Origin: Propioniciclava tarda
GTDB lineage: Bacteria > Actinomycetota > Actinomycetes > Propionibacteriales > Propionibacteriaceae
Length of the DNA: 64,000 nt
Assembly: GCF_900182665.1 (NCBI RefSeq)
Contig: NZ_FXTL01000001.1
Location: forward strand, 310,001-374,000
Direction of reading: 5' to 3'
Shown: positions 7,749-20,504 of the stretch, piece after piece
Numbering within the stretch: position 1 is the first letter of the stretch
Layout: every line of letters begins with the position of its first letter
The notes under the pieces: model-generated
The model's input: the letters and a program-made list of their open reading frames with translations, nothing else
Databases searched by the model: none
What the model was told of the DNA's origin: nothing
Translations under genes and position numbers: made by a program

Positions 7749-8726
7749 ATGAGGGAACTACCGGATATCGAGGACCAGCGAGGGTTGGTGTCCACGAGCC
7801 AACTGCGGACAGCAGGTTGGAGCCGGTCCGCGATCAGCAGATTCGTGCGCTCGCGGGGGTGGAGCCCTTTGCCCGGCGTCGTCTATGGGCATCGGACCAC
7901 ACTGGACGACGACCAGCGCGTCATCGCGGGCTGGTTGTGGGCCGGACCGGCGTCGGCCTTGACGGGTGGGTGGGGTCTCGTCCGGCACGGTCTCGCGCTA
8001 GCAGCCAGACCGGTGCTGCGCCGCTTCGTGGTCGCCGACCCGTGTCACTCACGAGTGGTCGACGATGCAGAGGTGCTCCATGTCCATCATGCGCCCACCT
8101 TCCGAAACCTAAGTGGCGTGCCAGTGGTGCCCCTTGATCGTGCCCTGATCGACTATGCGAGGGGCTTCGAAGCGACCGCCGATTCCGTTCGTGCTGCAAC
8201 CATCAGGGCGCTTCAGACAGGCCTCACCTCACCCGCTCGCCTGGAGGCGGCGTTGGGCGAAACTCGGCCTAACGGAACGCGTGGCATTCGATCGGGGCTC
8301 ATCGACTTCGAACGTGGTGCCTGGTCCGTGCCGGAGGCTCAGTTGCTGAGGATCCTGAGTCGTCGGAGGCCGCGTCTCAAGCTCCAGATGAACCCCCGAC
8401 TGGTGGACACGAGCGGCCGCCTCATCGGCGTTCCGGACTGCTACCTACCCGATCATAGGGTCGCCATTCAGGTGCATTCCTGGACGCATCATGCCGGCTT
8501 CCATGGCGCGCGTGATCAGTGGGCCGACACGGTCGATGCCGATGCGAGGTATATCCCTCACGGGATCGCGGTTCTCCCTGTGTCGCCGACGGTGCTTCGC
8601 GACCATCCCGAGCGCTTCCTGCGGCTACTCGACGGTGTGTTGTCGGCCCAGCAAGGTCGGGCCAAGGTCGACATTCGGATCGAGGTAGCCGTCGAGCCCA
8701 CTCCCTTGGCACCTCACGCCTCTTGA
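7749..8726 (+). CDS. AbiEi-like N-terminal domain plus DUF559-type endonuclease domain protein
   Basis: A 325-residue protein. The first 60 residues resemble the winged-helix domain called AbiEi antitoxin N-terminal in many actinobacterial proteins (TSQLRTAGWSRSAISRFV). The last 110 residues resemble the DUF559 fold related to very-short-patch repair nucleases, with a V-P-D motif near residue 221 and a Q-V-H motif near residue 233 in place of the more usual E-x-D/H pattern. The ATG at 7749 is preceded by GGAGGGG. The gene stands alone, flanked on both sides by direct repeats built of palindromic elements, and contains one GGACGC/GCGTCC hexamer where about ten per kilobase is usual here. This suggests recent arrival. 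Function is unknown; defence or repair is a guess from the fold. Confidence 0.75.
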   Translation: MRELPDIEDQRGLVSTSQLRTAGWSRSAISRFVRSRGWSPLPGVVYGHRTTLDDDQRVIAGWLWAGPASALTGGWGLVRHGLALAARPVLRRFVVADPCHSRVVDDAEVLHVHHAPTFRNLSGVPVVPLDRALIDYARGFEATADSVRAATIRALQTGLTSPARLEAALGETRPNGTRGIRSGLIDFERGAWSVPEAQLLRILSRRRPRLKLQMNPRLVDTSGRLIGVPDCYLPDHRVAIQVHSWTHHAGFHGARDQWADTVDADARYIPHGIAVLPVSPTVLRDHPERFLRLLDGVLSAQQGRAKVDIRIEVAVEPTPLAPHAS

Positions 8727-8756
8727 CCTCCACGCCAGCAGACTCTAAAGACGTCC

Positions 8757-8804
8757 GACTGGGTGCTGGCTGTTGCAGAGATCCGGGAGCCTGAGCACCC
8801 AGTC
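8757..8804 (+). repeat. Palindromic repeat, family 1, copy d
   Basis: Arms GACTGGGTGCT and AGCACCCAGTC are perfect. The interior differs slightly from copy a (TGTTGCAGAGATCCGGGAG). Confidence 0.85.
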
Positions 8805-8902
8805 GGGGCTGGTGAGGCCGGTGGTCTGCGCTTTGTCAGCCTCTCGGTGCTCGTCAGGTCGACTCGTCCCCGAACCGCCGGCTCGGGAACCACGCTGATG
8901 TC

Positions 8903-8950
8903 GACTGGGTGCTGGTTGTTGCGGTGATCCGGGAGCTTGAGCACCCAGTC
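8903..8950 (+). repeat. Palindromic repeat, family 1, copy e
   Basis: Arms GACTGGGTGCT and AGCACCCAGTC are perfect, with interior TTGTTGCGGTGATCCGGG. It ends about 130 bases before the ftsH start. Confidence 0.85.
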
Positions 8951-9080
8951 GTCCGTTCGATGGGGGGGCTGGCTGAACCACCCGTCAGCGCCTGCGGCAC
9001 CAAGCGAACCGGCGCCTGCGGCGTCCGATTGAGCCGGACGGTAGAGTCGGCCGGGTCGTGTCAGCAGAGCAAAGGCAGTG

Positions 9081-11435
<2,355 letters not shown>

Positions 11436-11448
11436 AAAGGGACGCCGC

Positions 11449-12012
11449 ATGGCCGTCGACCACGACCGGGCCGCGAGGGCGGTCCGCGAGTTCTTGTTCG
11501 CGATCGGTGAGGATCCCGACCGCGAGGGGCTGCGCGACACCCCCGGACGCGTCGCCCGCGCCGCCGTCGAGCTGTTCGCCGGCCTGGACGCCGACCCGGC
11601 CGACCTGCTGGCGACCACGTTCGACATCCAGCACGAGGAACTCGTCCTCGTGAAGGACATCGAGGTCGTCAGCATGTGTGAGCACCACCTGCTGCCGTTC
11701 ACCGGCGTCGCCCATGTGGCCTACATCCCGGCCAAGAACGGCCACGTCACGGGGCTGTCGAAGCTGGCCCGGCTCGTGGACGTGTACGCGCGGCGTCCCC
11801 AGGTCCAGGAGCGGCTGACCACCCAGATCGCGGACGCCCTCGTCACGCACCTGCGCGCCCAGGGGGTCATGGTCGTGGTCGAGGCCGAGCACCAGTGCAT
11901 GACGATGCGAGGCGTTCGGAAGCCGGGCAGCAAGACGGTGACGTCGGCGGTCCGGGGCGTGATGCACGCCCCGGCGACCCGCGCCGAAACGATGAGCCTG
12001 ATCCTGGGCTGA
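11449..12012 (+). CDS. folE: GTP cyclohydrolase I
   Basis: Opens the tetrahydrofolate pathway by converting GTP to dihydroneopterin triphosphate. The 187-residue protein has the zinc-binding Cys-His pair in MCEHHLLPF near residue 70 and a second zinc Cys in EHQCM near residue 148. An AAAGGGAC site precedes the ATG by eight bases. It sits 13 bases after ftsH and likely shares its message, but a 266-base gap separates it from folP. Confidence 0.96.
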   Translation: MAVDHDRAARAVREFLFAIGEDPDREGLRDTPGRVARAAVELFAGLDADPADLLATTFDIQHEELVLVKDIEVVSMCEHHLLPFTGVAHVAYIPAKNGHVTGLSKLARLVDVYARRPQVQERLTTQIADALVTHLRAQGVMVVVEAEHQCMTMRGVRKPGSKTVTSAVRGVMHAPATRAETMSLILG

Positions 12013-12278
12013 TCGAGGCCGGCCGGCCGACAGGCCGCCCGATGCTCAGCTCCGAGCGGACGGGCCCTCGCGCGTCCGATCAGCCCATTCCGGCCGTCAT
12101 GGCGACCATGGCGACGATGCCGGCGGTGAACCCTCGACGGCGCCAGCGGCGCTGCGGCGAGCGCGGTCGTCCGGGCCGGAACGCGGGCAACGTCGGTCAT
12201 GGCGGACTCCCCTCGGGCTTCCCATCCTTGCCCGCCCCGGACGCCGAACGCAATGGTCCGGCTCGGTACCCTGGGCGC
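12013..12278. other. Gap between folE and folP, no convincing gene
   Basis: The plus strand holds no gene here. The minus strand has a weak possibility of a 35-40 residue basic peptide ending in a short hydrophobic stretch (about 12205 down to 12084) with a TTG start and no clear ribosome site; I do not call it. A GCTCAGCTCCGAGC run near 12045 could fold weakly. Confidence 0.3.
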
Positions 12279-13094
12279 GTGCCGAACCACTGCCGGACGC
12301 TCGTCATGGGCATCCTCAACGTGACCGCCGACTCGTTCTCCGACGGCGGTCGATTCCTGGACGCCGACGCTGCGGTCACGCATGGGTTGCGGCTGGCCGC
12401 CGAGGGCGCCGACATCGTGGACGTGGGCGGCGAGTCGACGCGTCCGGGCGCCGAGCGGGTGGACGCCGACGTCGAGCTCGCGCGGGTGGTGCCGGTGGTC
12501 CGGGCCCTGGTCGCGCACGGCGTCCAGGTGTCGGTCGACACGATGCGCGCCGAGGTGGCGGCGGCCGCCGCCGAGGCGGGGGCGTCCTGGATCAACGACG
12601 TCTCCGGCGGGCTGGCCGATCCCGCGATGCTGTCGACCGTCGCCAAGACCGGGGCTGGGTACATCGCGATGCACTGGCGCGCGCACTCGACGACGATGCA
12701 GCAGCACGCGGTCTACGCCGACGTCGTGGACGACGTCGCCCGCGAACTGGGTGAGCGCCGGGATGCAGCCCTCGCGGCCGGAATCGATCCTGGACGCCTC
12801 GTGCTCGACCCGGGCGTCGGCTTCGCCAAGACCGCCGACCACAACTGGGAGCTGCTGCAGCACCTCGACGCCGTCGAGGCGCTCGGTCAGCCGGTCCTGC
12901 TGGGCGTCTCGCGCAAGCGCTTCCTGGGTGAGCTGCTGGCGGACGCCGACGGTCCGCGTCCGCCCGCCGACCGGGACGCCGCCACGACCGCCCTGACCGT
13001 CTGGGCCGCCGAACGGGGGCTCTGGGGCGTCCGGACGCACGACGTGCGCGGTCAGCGTGACGCCATCGCCGTCATCGAAAGGCTGTACTCATGA
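12279..13094 (+). CDS. folP: Dihydropteroate synthase
   Basis: Joins 6-hydroxymethyl-dihydropterin pyrophosphate to p-aminobenzoate and is the sulfonamide target. The 271-residue protein begins with the diagnostic MGILNVTADSFSDGG after nine residues and has the second signature DVGGESTRPG near residue 47, the D-V-S-G strand near 107 and a C-terminal R-x-H (RTHD). The GTG at 12279 is chosen because the family starts a few residues before this motif and the upstream in-frame stretch has no family similarity. Its stop overlaps the ATG of folB (ATGA). Confidence 0.95.
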   Translation: MPNHCRTLVMGILNVTADSFSDGGRFLDADAAVTHGLRLAAEGADIVDVGGESTRPGAERVDADVELARVVPVVRALVAHGVQVSVDTMRAEVAAAAAEAGASWINDVSGGLADPAMLSTVAKTGAGYIAMHWRAHSTTMQQHAVYADVVDDVARELGERRDAALAAGIDPGRLVLDPGVGFAKTADHNWELLQHLDAVEALGQPVLLGVSRKRFLGELLADADGPRPPADRDAATTALTVWAAERGLWGVRTHDVRGQRDAIAVIERLYS

Positions 13095-13495
13095 GCCACG
13101 CCTACCTGCTCGGCGCGACGGGCGACGGGGTTGAACTGATCACCCTGACCGGCATCACCGCGACGGGCTTCCACGGCGTCTACCCGGACGAGCGCCGCGA
13201 CGGCCAGCCGTTCGTGGTCGACGCCACGCTCTGGATCAAGCGCCGCAGCCGCGACGACGACGTGACCACCACCGTCCATTACGGCGAGCTGGCCGAGGCG
13301 ATCGCCCAAGAGATCGGCGGCGAGCCCGTCGACCTGATCGAAACCCTCGCCGGCCGCATCGCGGACCGCTGCCTGGCCGAGCGCATCGTCATGGGAGCCG
13401 TGGTGACCGTCCACAAGCCGAAGGCGCCGATCGGCGTCCCGTTCGACGATGTCGCAGTGACCGTCGTGCGTCGCCACTCGTTGCTGAGGCCGTGA
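13091..13495 (+). CDS. folB: Dihydroneopterin aldolase
   Basis: Cleaves dihydroneopterin to hydroxymethyl-dihydropterin and glycolaldehyde. It is 134 residues with the family opening LTGITATGFHGVYPDER and the substrate Glu in the GELAEAI stretch. It overlaps folP by four bases upstream and folK by one base downstream (TGATG), so folP-folB-folK form a tightly coupled operon. The N-terminus is about ten residues longer than many homologues. Confidence 0.94.
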   Translation: MSHAYLLGATGDGVELITLTGITATGFHGVYPDERRDGQPFVVDATLWIKRRSRDDDVTTTVHYGELAEAIAQEIGGEPVDLIETLAGRIADRCLAERIVMGAVVTVHKPKAPIGVPFDDVAVTVVRRHSLLRP

Positions 13496-14019
13496 TGGCA
13501 ATGCCTTTCGTGCTGTCCCTGGGCTCGAACGTCGGCAACAGCGCCGCCGTTCTGCGTGATGCGGTCGACTGGCTGGTCGAGTCGGACGACGTCGAGATCA
13601 CCGGAGTTTCGTCGCTGTACCGCACGGCGCCGGTCGGGGGAGTCGAGCAGCCCGACTACCTCAACGCCGTCGTCGCCGGCCGGACCGAGCTGTCGGCGTC
13701 CGACCTGCTCGCCCTGTGCCAGCGCATCGAGCAGGCCCACGGCCGGACGCGCGACGTCCGCTGGGGGCCGCGCACGCTCGACCTCGACGTGCTGAGGTTC
13801 GGCGACGTCGTCTCGGACGATCCCCGGCTCACCCTGCCCCACCCGCGCGCGCACGAGCGCGCGTTCGTCCTCGTCCCCTGGTTCGAGGTGGACGCCGACG
13901 CGTCCGTCCCCGGACGCGGGCGCGTGGCAGACCTGCTGGGCGCGGTCGGGACGGACGGCGTCCGCCTCGCCGGTGATGCCGACTGGCCGTTCGGGCGGCC
14001 TGGAGGCGATCGTGGCTGA
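13495..14019 (+). CDS. folK: 2-amino-4-hydroxy-6-hydroxymethyldihydropteridine pyrophosphokinase
   Basis: Activates hydroxymethyl-dihydropterin with ATP for FolP. The 174-residue protein shows LSLGSNVGN at the start, YRTAPVGGVEQPDYLN around residue 45 and the HPPK signature R-W-G-P-R-T-L-D-L-D-V-L near residue 90, all family hallmarks. ATG at 13495 is preferred, with GTG three bases earlier possible. It overlaps the following DUF3180 gene by eight bases. Confidence 0.94.
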   Translation: MAMPFVLSLGSNVGNSAAVLRDAVDWLVESDDVEITGVSSLYRTAPVGGVEQPDYLNAVVAGRTELSASDLLALCQRIEQAHGRTRDVRWGPRTLDLDVLRFGDVVSDDPRLTLPHPRAHERAFVLVPWFEVDADASVPGRGRVADLLGAVGTDGVRLAGDADWPFGRPGGDRG

Positions 14020-14497
14020 GGGTCCGAGCGTGGGCGCGACCACCGCCCGTTCGGTCGCAACGGCGGCGGTCGTCGGCGTCGGCGTGGTGTGGGTCGGGTG
14101 GCAGGTGCTGCTGTATGCGGGGGCGGGTCTCCCGGTCATCGGAGTGGGGGCCTGGGTGCCGATCCTGCTGCTCGCGGCGGTCACAGGCTGGTTGGCCTGG
14201 CAGACCCACTCCCTGGTCCAGCGCCGACGTGAGCCACTGGAACCCGACGTCGCGGTGGTGCGGCTCCGCCTGGCCAAGACCTCGCTGCTCGCGGCGACCG
14301 CTTTGGCGTCAGGCTACGGCAGCTTGGCGCTGCTGTCGCTCAGCGCCTGGCCGACGCCCAGCGCGTCGGCGCGGGTGATCCACGGTGCGATCGCCCTGGT
14401 GGCGGGGATCTGCTGGGCCGGTGCGGGCTGGCTGCTGGAGCGGGCGTGCCGGATCCCGAAGGATCCGGACGAAGAGCCCGCGCCACGGCCTGAATAG
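14012..14497 (+). CDS. DUF3180 family membrane protein
   Basis: A 161-residue integral membrane protein with four hydrophobic segments at about residues 10-30, 37-57, 90-112 and 120-142, a short basic inside loop and an acidic C-terminus. The family is confined to actinobacteria and almost always follows folK, as here, but has no known function. GTG at 14012 is preferred over the longer form because GGAGG sits six bases upstream and the extra residues would simply re-read the end of folK. Confidence 0.85.
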   Translation: MAEGPSVGATTARSVATAAVVGVGVVWVGWQVLLYAGAGLPVIGVGAWVPILLLAAVTGWLAWQTHSLVQRRREPLEPDVAVVRLRLAKTSLLAATALASGYGSLALLSLSAWPTPSASARVIHGAIALVAGICWAGAGWLLERACRIPKDPDEEPAPRPE

Positions 14498-14736
14498 CCG
14501 CTCGGTCCGCGCCCCCACACGATAATCAGCGCCACCACGCACATTGACTCGAATACCTAGTGGCGCTTGACGAGTGCCACAAATTGACGGTTTCACACGT
14601 GATTCATCACATGTTCACAGTGGTGAATCGCTGGTCAGCGGTGGACAAACACAGTCCCCGCGGCGTTACACTTCCACGCGAGGGGGGAATGATATTGCCG
14701 CACTCTGGCGAAACCGAACGTGATGGAGGGCCACTA
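14498..14736 (+). promoter_or_regulatory. AT-richer control region of lsr2 with inverted repeat
   Basis: This gap is clearly richer in A and T than its surroundings. It holds TTGACG at 14584-14589, a ten-base inverted repeat GATTCATCAC (14601-14610) and GTGGTGAATC (14620-14629) with one mismatch, and CACGTG just before it. Lsr2 binds AT-rich DNA, so autoregulation is plausible. The inverted repeat could instead bind another factor. Confidence 0.5.
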
Positions 14737-15060
14737 ATGGCACAACGAGTTAGCATCGTATTGACTGACGATCTCGACGAGAGCCCCGCTGCAGAGACCG
14801 TGACTTTCGGTCTTGATGGAAACACCTATGAGATCGATCTGTCGAGCGCCAATGCCGCACGGCTCCGCGATGCCCTGAAGCCCTTCATGGACAACGGACG
14901 CCGCACCGGCGGTCGCGCCAAGCCGGGTCGCAAGCGCGCGGCCGCGGCGTCCGGCAACGCCACCGACATCCGCGCCTGGGCGCAGTCCCAGGGCATGACG
15001 GTGTCGGCTCGCGGACGCGTCCCGGCCGAGATCCGCGTGGCGTACGAGGCCGCTCACTAG
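14737..15060 (+). CDS. lsr2: Nucleoid-associated protein Lsr2
   Basis: H-NS-like bridging protein of actinobacteria that binds the minor groove of AT-rich DNA and silences foreign genes. The 107 residues show the N-terminal dimerisation strand pair (VSIVLTDDLD, FGLDGNTYEIDLS), a basic linker, and the C-terminal DNA-binding helices with the RGR hook (ARGRVPAEI) near residue 92. ATG at 14737 follows GATGGAGGG. Lsr2 upstream of clpC matches mycobacterial order. Resident Lsr2 could be silencing the AT-richer, motif-poor genes noted at 54-57 kb, though this is speculation. Confidence 0.95.
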   Translation: MAQRVSIVLTDDLDESPAAETVTFGLDGNTYEIDLSSANAARLRDALKPFMDNGRRTGGRAKPGRKRAAAASGNATDIRAWAQSQGMTVSARGRVPAEIRVAYEAAH

Positions 15061-15079
15061 GGCGATCGCAGCTTCGTCG

Positions 15080-15109
15080 AGGGGGCCGTCCGGACTGGAC
15101 GGCCCCCTC
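15080..15109 (+). terminator. Terminator of lsr2
   Basis: GGGGGCCGTCC and GGACGGCCCCC form an 11-base stem with a five-base loop 20 bases after the lsr2 stop. Confidence 0.75.
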
Positions 15110-15250
15110 GCTGCTGTCTGGCGCTCGGCGTCCGGAGCCCAATTGCGCCAGAGGCGAACACGGAACAATCGGCTCCGGGACCGCGTTGAATAGACTGATT
15201 CTGTCGCCGCGTCCTTGCGCTGGCGGCGTCCATTACGTCAGGAGACTCCC

Positions 15251-17773
<2,523 letters not shown>

Positions 17774-17792
17774 TCCGGCGTCCCGAGACCTG

Positions 17793-17823
17793 GAGGCCCC
17801 CGCTCTCACGGAGCGGGGGCCTC
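17793..17823 (+). terminator. Terminator of clpC
   Basis: GAGGCCCCCGCTC and GAGCGGGGGCCTC make a 13-base stem around a five-base loop, followed by GTTTC, 20 bases past the stop. Confidence 0.8.
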
Positions 17824-17870
17824 GTTTCAGGTGCGCTTCGGGACGCGCGTTCGAGCTTGCGTCGCACGGA

Positions 17871-17919
17871 GTCCGGGTCGGTAAGGCCGAGCTGGCCCAA
17901 GGCGCTGGCCGAGTTCTGG
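17871..17919 (+). pseudogene. Possible scrap of a ClpA/B-type Walker A region
   Basis: About 49 bases here closely resemble the clpC domain 2 Walker A coding stretch at 16908-16956 (shared GGTAAG, CCGAGCTG, AAGGCGCTG, CCGAGTTC) but carry small insertions that break the frame. It reads like a decayed ClpB or ClpC fragment. The rest of 17824-18024 holds no gene I recognise. Confidence 0.35.
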
Positions 17920-18025
17920 AGTCGTTGACGCCCTGGCGAGGCCCGGCATCGGGAAGAGCCTTTCGCCGACCGTCTCGTCCTCGCCCTTCGCCTCCGCTAC
18001 TTGGATTCACCCCTCATCGATGGCC

Positions 18026-18075
18026 CGACTGAGTGCTCGATGTTTCGGCTGTCCGAAAGGTTGAGCACTCAGTCG
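18026..18075 (+). repeat. Palindromic repeat, family 1, divergent copy f
   Basis: Arms CGACTGAGTGCTC and GAGCACTCAGTCG form a 13-base perfect stem in which the family GGGT/ACCC has become GAGT/ACTC on both sides, a compensatory change. The loop has its own stem TTTCGG/CCGAAA. Paired changes argue that the fold matters. Confidence 0.75.
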
Positions 18076-18111
18076 AGTCTCAGCGGGACTAGCCGAGGCC
18101 CGCGGGCGAAC

Positions 18112-18117
18112 TAGGGT
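18112..18117 (+). promoter_or_regulatory. Putative -10 element (TAGGGT), leaderless arrangement
   Basis: TAGGGT ends seven bases before the ATG at 18125, the same spacing as at hpt and asd. Confidence 0.4.
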
Positions 18118-18124
18118 GGCGTCC

Positions 18125-18967
18125 ATGAAGATCGCGTTTCTGGGCACCGGCCTCATGGGCACCGAACTGGCATTGCACCTCGTGAAGGAGCACGACGTCG
18201 TCGTCTGGAACCGGACGTCCGAGCGCACGGAGCGCGTCGTGGCCGCCGGGGCGTCCGTCGCGAGCAGCGTCGCGGCCGCCGTCGCGGGGCGACCGGTGGT
18301 GGTGACGTCCCTGTTCGGACCCGACACCGTGCGCGAGGTCATCACCAGCCCGGACGCCCTCGGCGCCGACGTCCTGTGGATCGACTCCACGACCGTGTCG
18401 CCCGAGGACGCCGACGAGTTCGCCGCGTGGGCCGAGGCCAGGGGCGTCCGGTATGTGCACACGCCGGTGGTCGGGACGATCGGTCCGGCGCGGAACGGCG
18501 CCCTGGGCGTCTACGTGGGCGGCACGGACGCCGCCGCGCGCGCCGAGGCCGAGGACATCGTGCGGCCGTGGGCCGACCCCGTCCGGCTGAAGCAGGTCGA
18601 TTCAGCCGCGAAGGCGGCCGGGGCCAAGCTGCTCGCCAACTTGGCGCTGGCGGTCAGCCTGCAGGGGCTGGCCGAGGCGTTGCGGCTCGGCAAGGCCGAA
18701 GGCTTCACCGCCGAGGAGGTGCTCGACCTGCTCGAGTACACCGGCTTGGCGTTCCCGGCGAAGATGAAGCGCGCTCAGGTGCTGTCCGGCGAGTTCGACG
18801 ACGCGCACTTCACCGCGGACGCCCTCGCCAAGGACATCCGGCTGATGCTGCGCTCGACGCCCGATCCGTTGCCTGCGACCACGGCCGCACTGGAGGCGCT
18901 CACCCGTGAGCAGCGGGCCGGACGTGGGGCGTCCGATATCTCGGTGTTGCTGGCGCCCGAGCGCTGA
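18125..18967 (+). CDS. NAD(P)-dependent beta-hydroxyacid dehydrogenase family protein
   Basis: A 280-residue member of the 6-phosphogluconate/3-hydroxyisobutyrate dehydrogenase family. The Rossmann motif GTGLMG is at about residues 7-12, followed by the helical C-terminal domain carrying the conserved catalytic Lys in a K-L-x-x-N stretch near residue 170 (AAGAKLLANL). The expected substrate-binding D-x-S-G-G motif near residue 120 is replaced by VVGTIGPARNG, so the substrate is uncertain. A second family member lies at 22984 on the other strand with low similarity. Confidence 0.8.
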   Translation: MKIAFLGTGLMGTELALHLVKEHDVVVWNRTSERTERVVAAGASVASSVAAAVAGRPVVVTSLFGPDTVREVITSPDALGADVLWIDSTTVSPEDADEFAAWAEARGVRYVHTPVVGTIGPARNGALGVYVGGTDAAARAEAEDIVRPWADPVRLKQVDSAAKAAGAKLLANLALAVSLQGLAEALRLGKAEGFTAEEVLDLLEYTGLAFPAKMKRAQVLSGEFDDAHFTADALAKDIRLMLRSTPDPLPATTAALEALTREQRAGRGASDISVLLAPER

Positions 18968-18968
18968 C

Positions 18969-19187
18969 TCAGGCGTCCGGCCCCGTTGCTGGCTGATTGA
19001 GAAACCGCTCGATCGCGGCGATGGTGTCGGCGTTGGTGGTGTGCAGTGGGCACTCATGCCTTGGGCGCGGGCCGCGTCTATGTTGGTCGGGTGATCGTCG
19101 ATGAACCACACGGCCTCCGGACGGGCGTTCATGGCGCTCAGCGCAGCCACGAAGGCCTCGGGATCGGGCTTGTTGTGCAGCGCGGAC
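18969..19187 (-). pseudogene. Tail of a HAD-family hydrolase, truncated and frameshifted
   Basis: The minus strand reads a C-terminal HAD piece: NKPDPEAFVAAL, then WFIDDHPTNIDAARAQGM with the Asp pair of motif IV, then a one-base frameshift, then TTNADTIAAIERFL and a stop. The nucleophile Asp domain is missing, and the piece begins right where the MFS gene ends. It looks like the surviving end of a phosphatase cut by a deletion. Confidence 0.7.
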
Positions 19188-20489
19188 TCAGGCCGGGACC
19201 GGGACGCGGTCGGCGGCGACGGCGTCCCGCTTCTTCGGAATGAGGACGGCGACGACCGCAGCTCCCAGGCACAGGAACGCGGCCACCAGCCAGGCCTCGT
19301 GGTAGGTGCCGGTCGTCGTCCGCAGCCAGCCCGAGACGGACGCCGAGATGCCCGCGCCGACCATGTGTGAGGCGAAGACCCAGCCGAAGACAATGCCCGA
19401 GTCCGCGAGGCCGAAGTGCTTGCGGCAGAGGTCGACGGTGGGCGGCACCGTGGCGACCCAGTCGAGGCCGTAGAAGATGATGAAGACCCACAGGCCGGCG
19501 CCCATGTCGGGGGCGAGGACGGCGTCAAGGGCGAAGAGGCTGAGCCCGCGCAGCCCGTAGTAGGCGAGCAGCAGGTATCGCGAATCGACGCGGTCGGTCA
19601 GCCAGCCGGACGCGATCGTGCCGAGCACATCAAAGGTGCCGACGACGGCGAGCAGTCCGGCGGCGACCGTCGGGGTCATGCCGACGTCGTGAGCGGCCGG
19701 GATGAAGTGCGTCTGGATCAGGCCGTTGGTCGACCAGCCGCAGACGAAGAAGGTGATCACGAGCCCCCAGAAGGCCCAGGTGCGCGACGCCATCCGCAGC
19801 ACCCGCAGCGCCGCCTGGACCGGCGGCTCCGTCGACCGCTGCGGCGCGCCGACCGCGTAGCCCTCGGCGACGCCGTAGGGCAGCAGCGACCGGTCGGAGG
19901 GATGGTCGACGAGGAACAGCCAGACGGCCAGGGCGCCCAAGAGGGCCAGCCCACACTCGATGCCGACCGCGGCCCGCCAGCCAGCGGCCGAGGAGGTTGC
20001 GGCGATGACGGGCAGGAAGACCATCTGTCCGGTCGCGTTGGCCGCCGAGAAGATGCCGGTCACCAGGCCGCGGTGCGTGTGGAACCACCGGTTCGCCACG
20101 ATCGCGCCGAAGACGAGCGCCATCATGCCGGTCCCGATGCCGATCGCGAGCCCCCAGAGCAGCCACAGTTGCCAGGCGGCGGTCATCACCATCGTGAGAG
20201 CGGACGCCGCCGCGATCGTCAGCAGCGCTGTCGTCACCGTCCGCCGGACGCCCCAGCGCTCCATGAGGGCCGCAGCGAAGGGCGCGACGAGGCCGTAAAG
20301 GATCAGGTTGATCGTGACGGCGGCGGAGGTGGTGGCGCGCGTCCACCCGAACTCGGACTCCATCGGCTCGATCAAGACGCCGATGCTGGACCGAAACGCC
20401 GCTGCGGCGACAAGGGCGCCCAGAGTGACGGCGGCCACGCTCCAGGCGGGATGGATGCGTCGCGGACTCACGGCCGCACTTTTACACAC
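19188..20489 (-). CDS. MFS transporter of the monocarboxylate/oxalate-formate type
   Basis: A 433-residue major facilitator with twelve membrane segments. Features include an R-S-S-I-G-V segment in helix 1, FGWTRATTSAAVTI at the start of helix 2, a basic loop ERWGVRR between helices 2 and 3, and D-R-V-D-S-R-Y in the matching loop of the second half. These fit the MCT/OFA group that moves organic anions. The start may be GTG 20489 or GTG 20471; neither has a good ribosome site. The stop falls exactly at the join with the HAD remnant, so the last residues may not be original. Confidence 0.8.
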   Translation of the reverse strand: MCKSAAVSPRRIHPAWSVAAVTLGALVAAAAFRSSIGVLIEPMESEFGWTRATTSAAVTINLILYGLVAPFAAALMERWGVRRTVTTALLTIAAASALTMVMTAAWQLWLLWGLAIGIGTGMMALVFGAIVANRWFHTHRGLVTGIFSAANATGQMVFLPVIAATSSAAGWRAAVGIECGLALLGALAVWLFLVDHPSDRSLLPYGVAEGYAVGAPQRSTEPPVQAALRVLRMASRTWAFWGLVITFFVCGWSTNGLIQTHFIPAAHDVGMTPTVAAGLLAVVGTFDVLGTIASGWLTDRVDSRYLLLAYYGLRGLSLFALDAVLAPDMGAGLWVFIIFYGLDWVATVPPTVDLCRKHFGLADSGIVFGWVFASHMVGAGISASVSGWLRTTTGTYHEAWLVAAFLCLGAAVVAVLIPKKRDAVAADRVPVPA

Positions 20490-20504
20490 CGACGAACGCG
20501 GCGG

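Larger units (their letters stand above)
8757..8974 (+). repeat. Right copy of the long direct repeat flanking the DUF559 gene
   Basis: Same composite as 7313-7533: two family 1 palindromes (8757-8804 and 8903-8950) with a related 98-base spacer and the same downstream CGTTCGATGGG. The two copies are in direct orientation and bracket about 1.2 kb. Confidence 0.8.

Noticed and set aside
7313-8974. The repeat-flanked gene as an insertion sequence
   Set aside because: The flanking repeats are direct, not inverted, and the protein has no DDE, HUH or serine/tyrosine recombinase signature.
11895-12278. A longer FolP starting inside folE
   Set aside because: The extra 128 codons have no similarity to dihydropteroate synthase and simply re-read folE and the gap; the GTG at 12279 fits the family.
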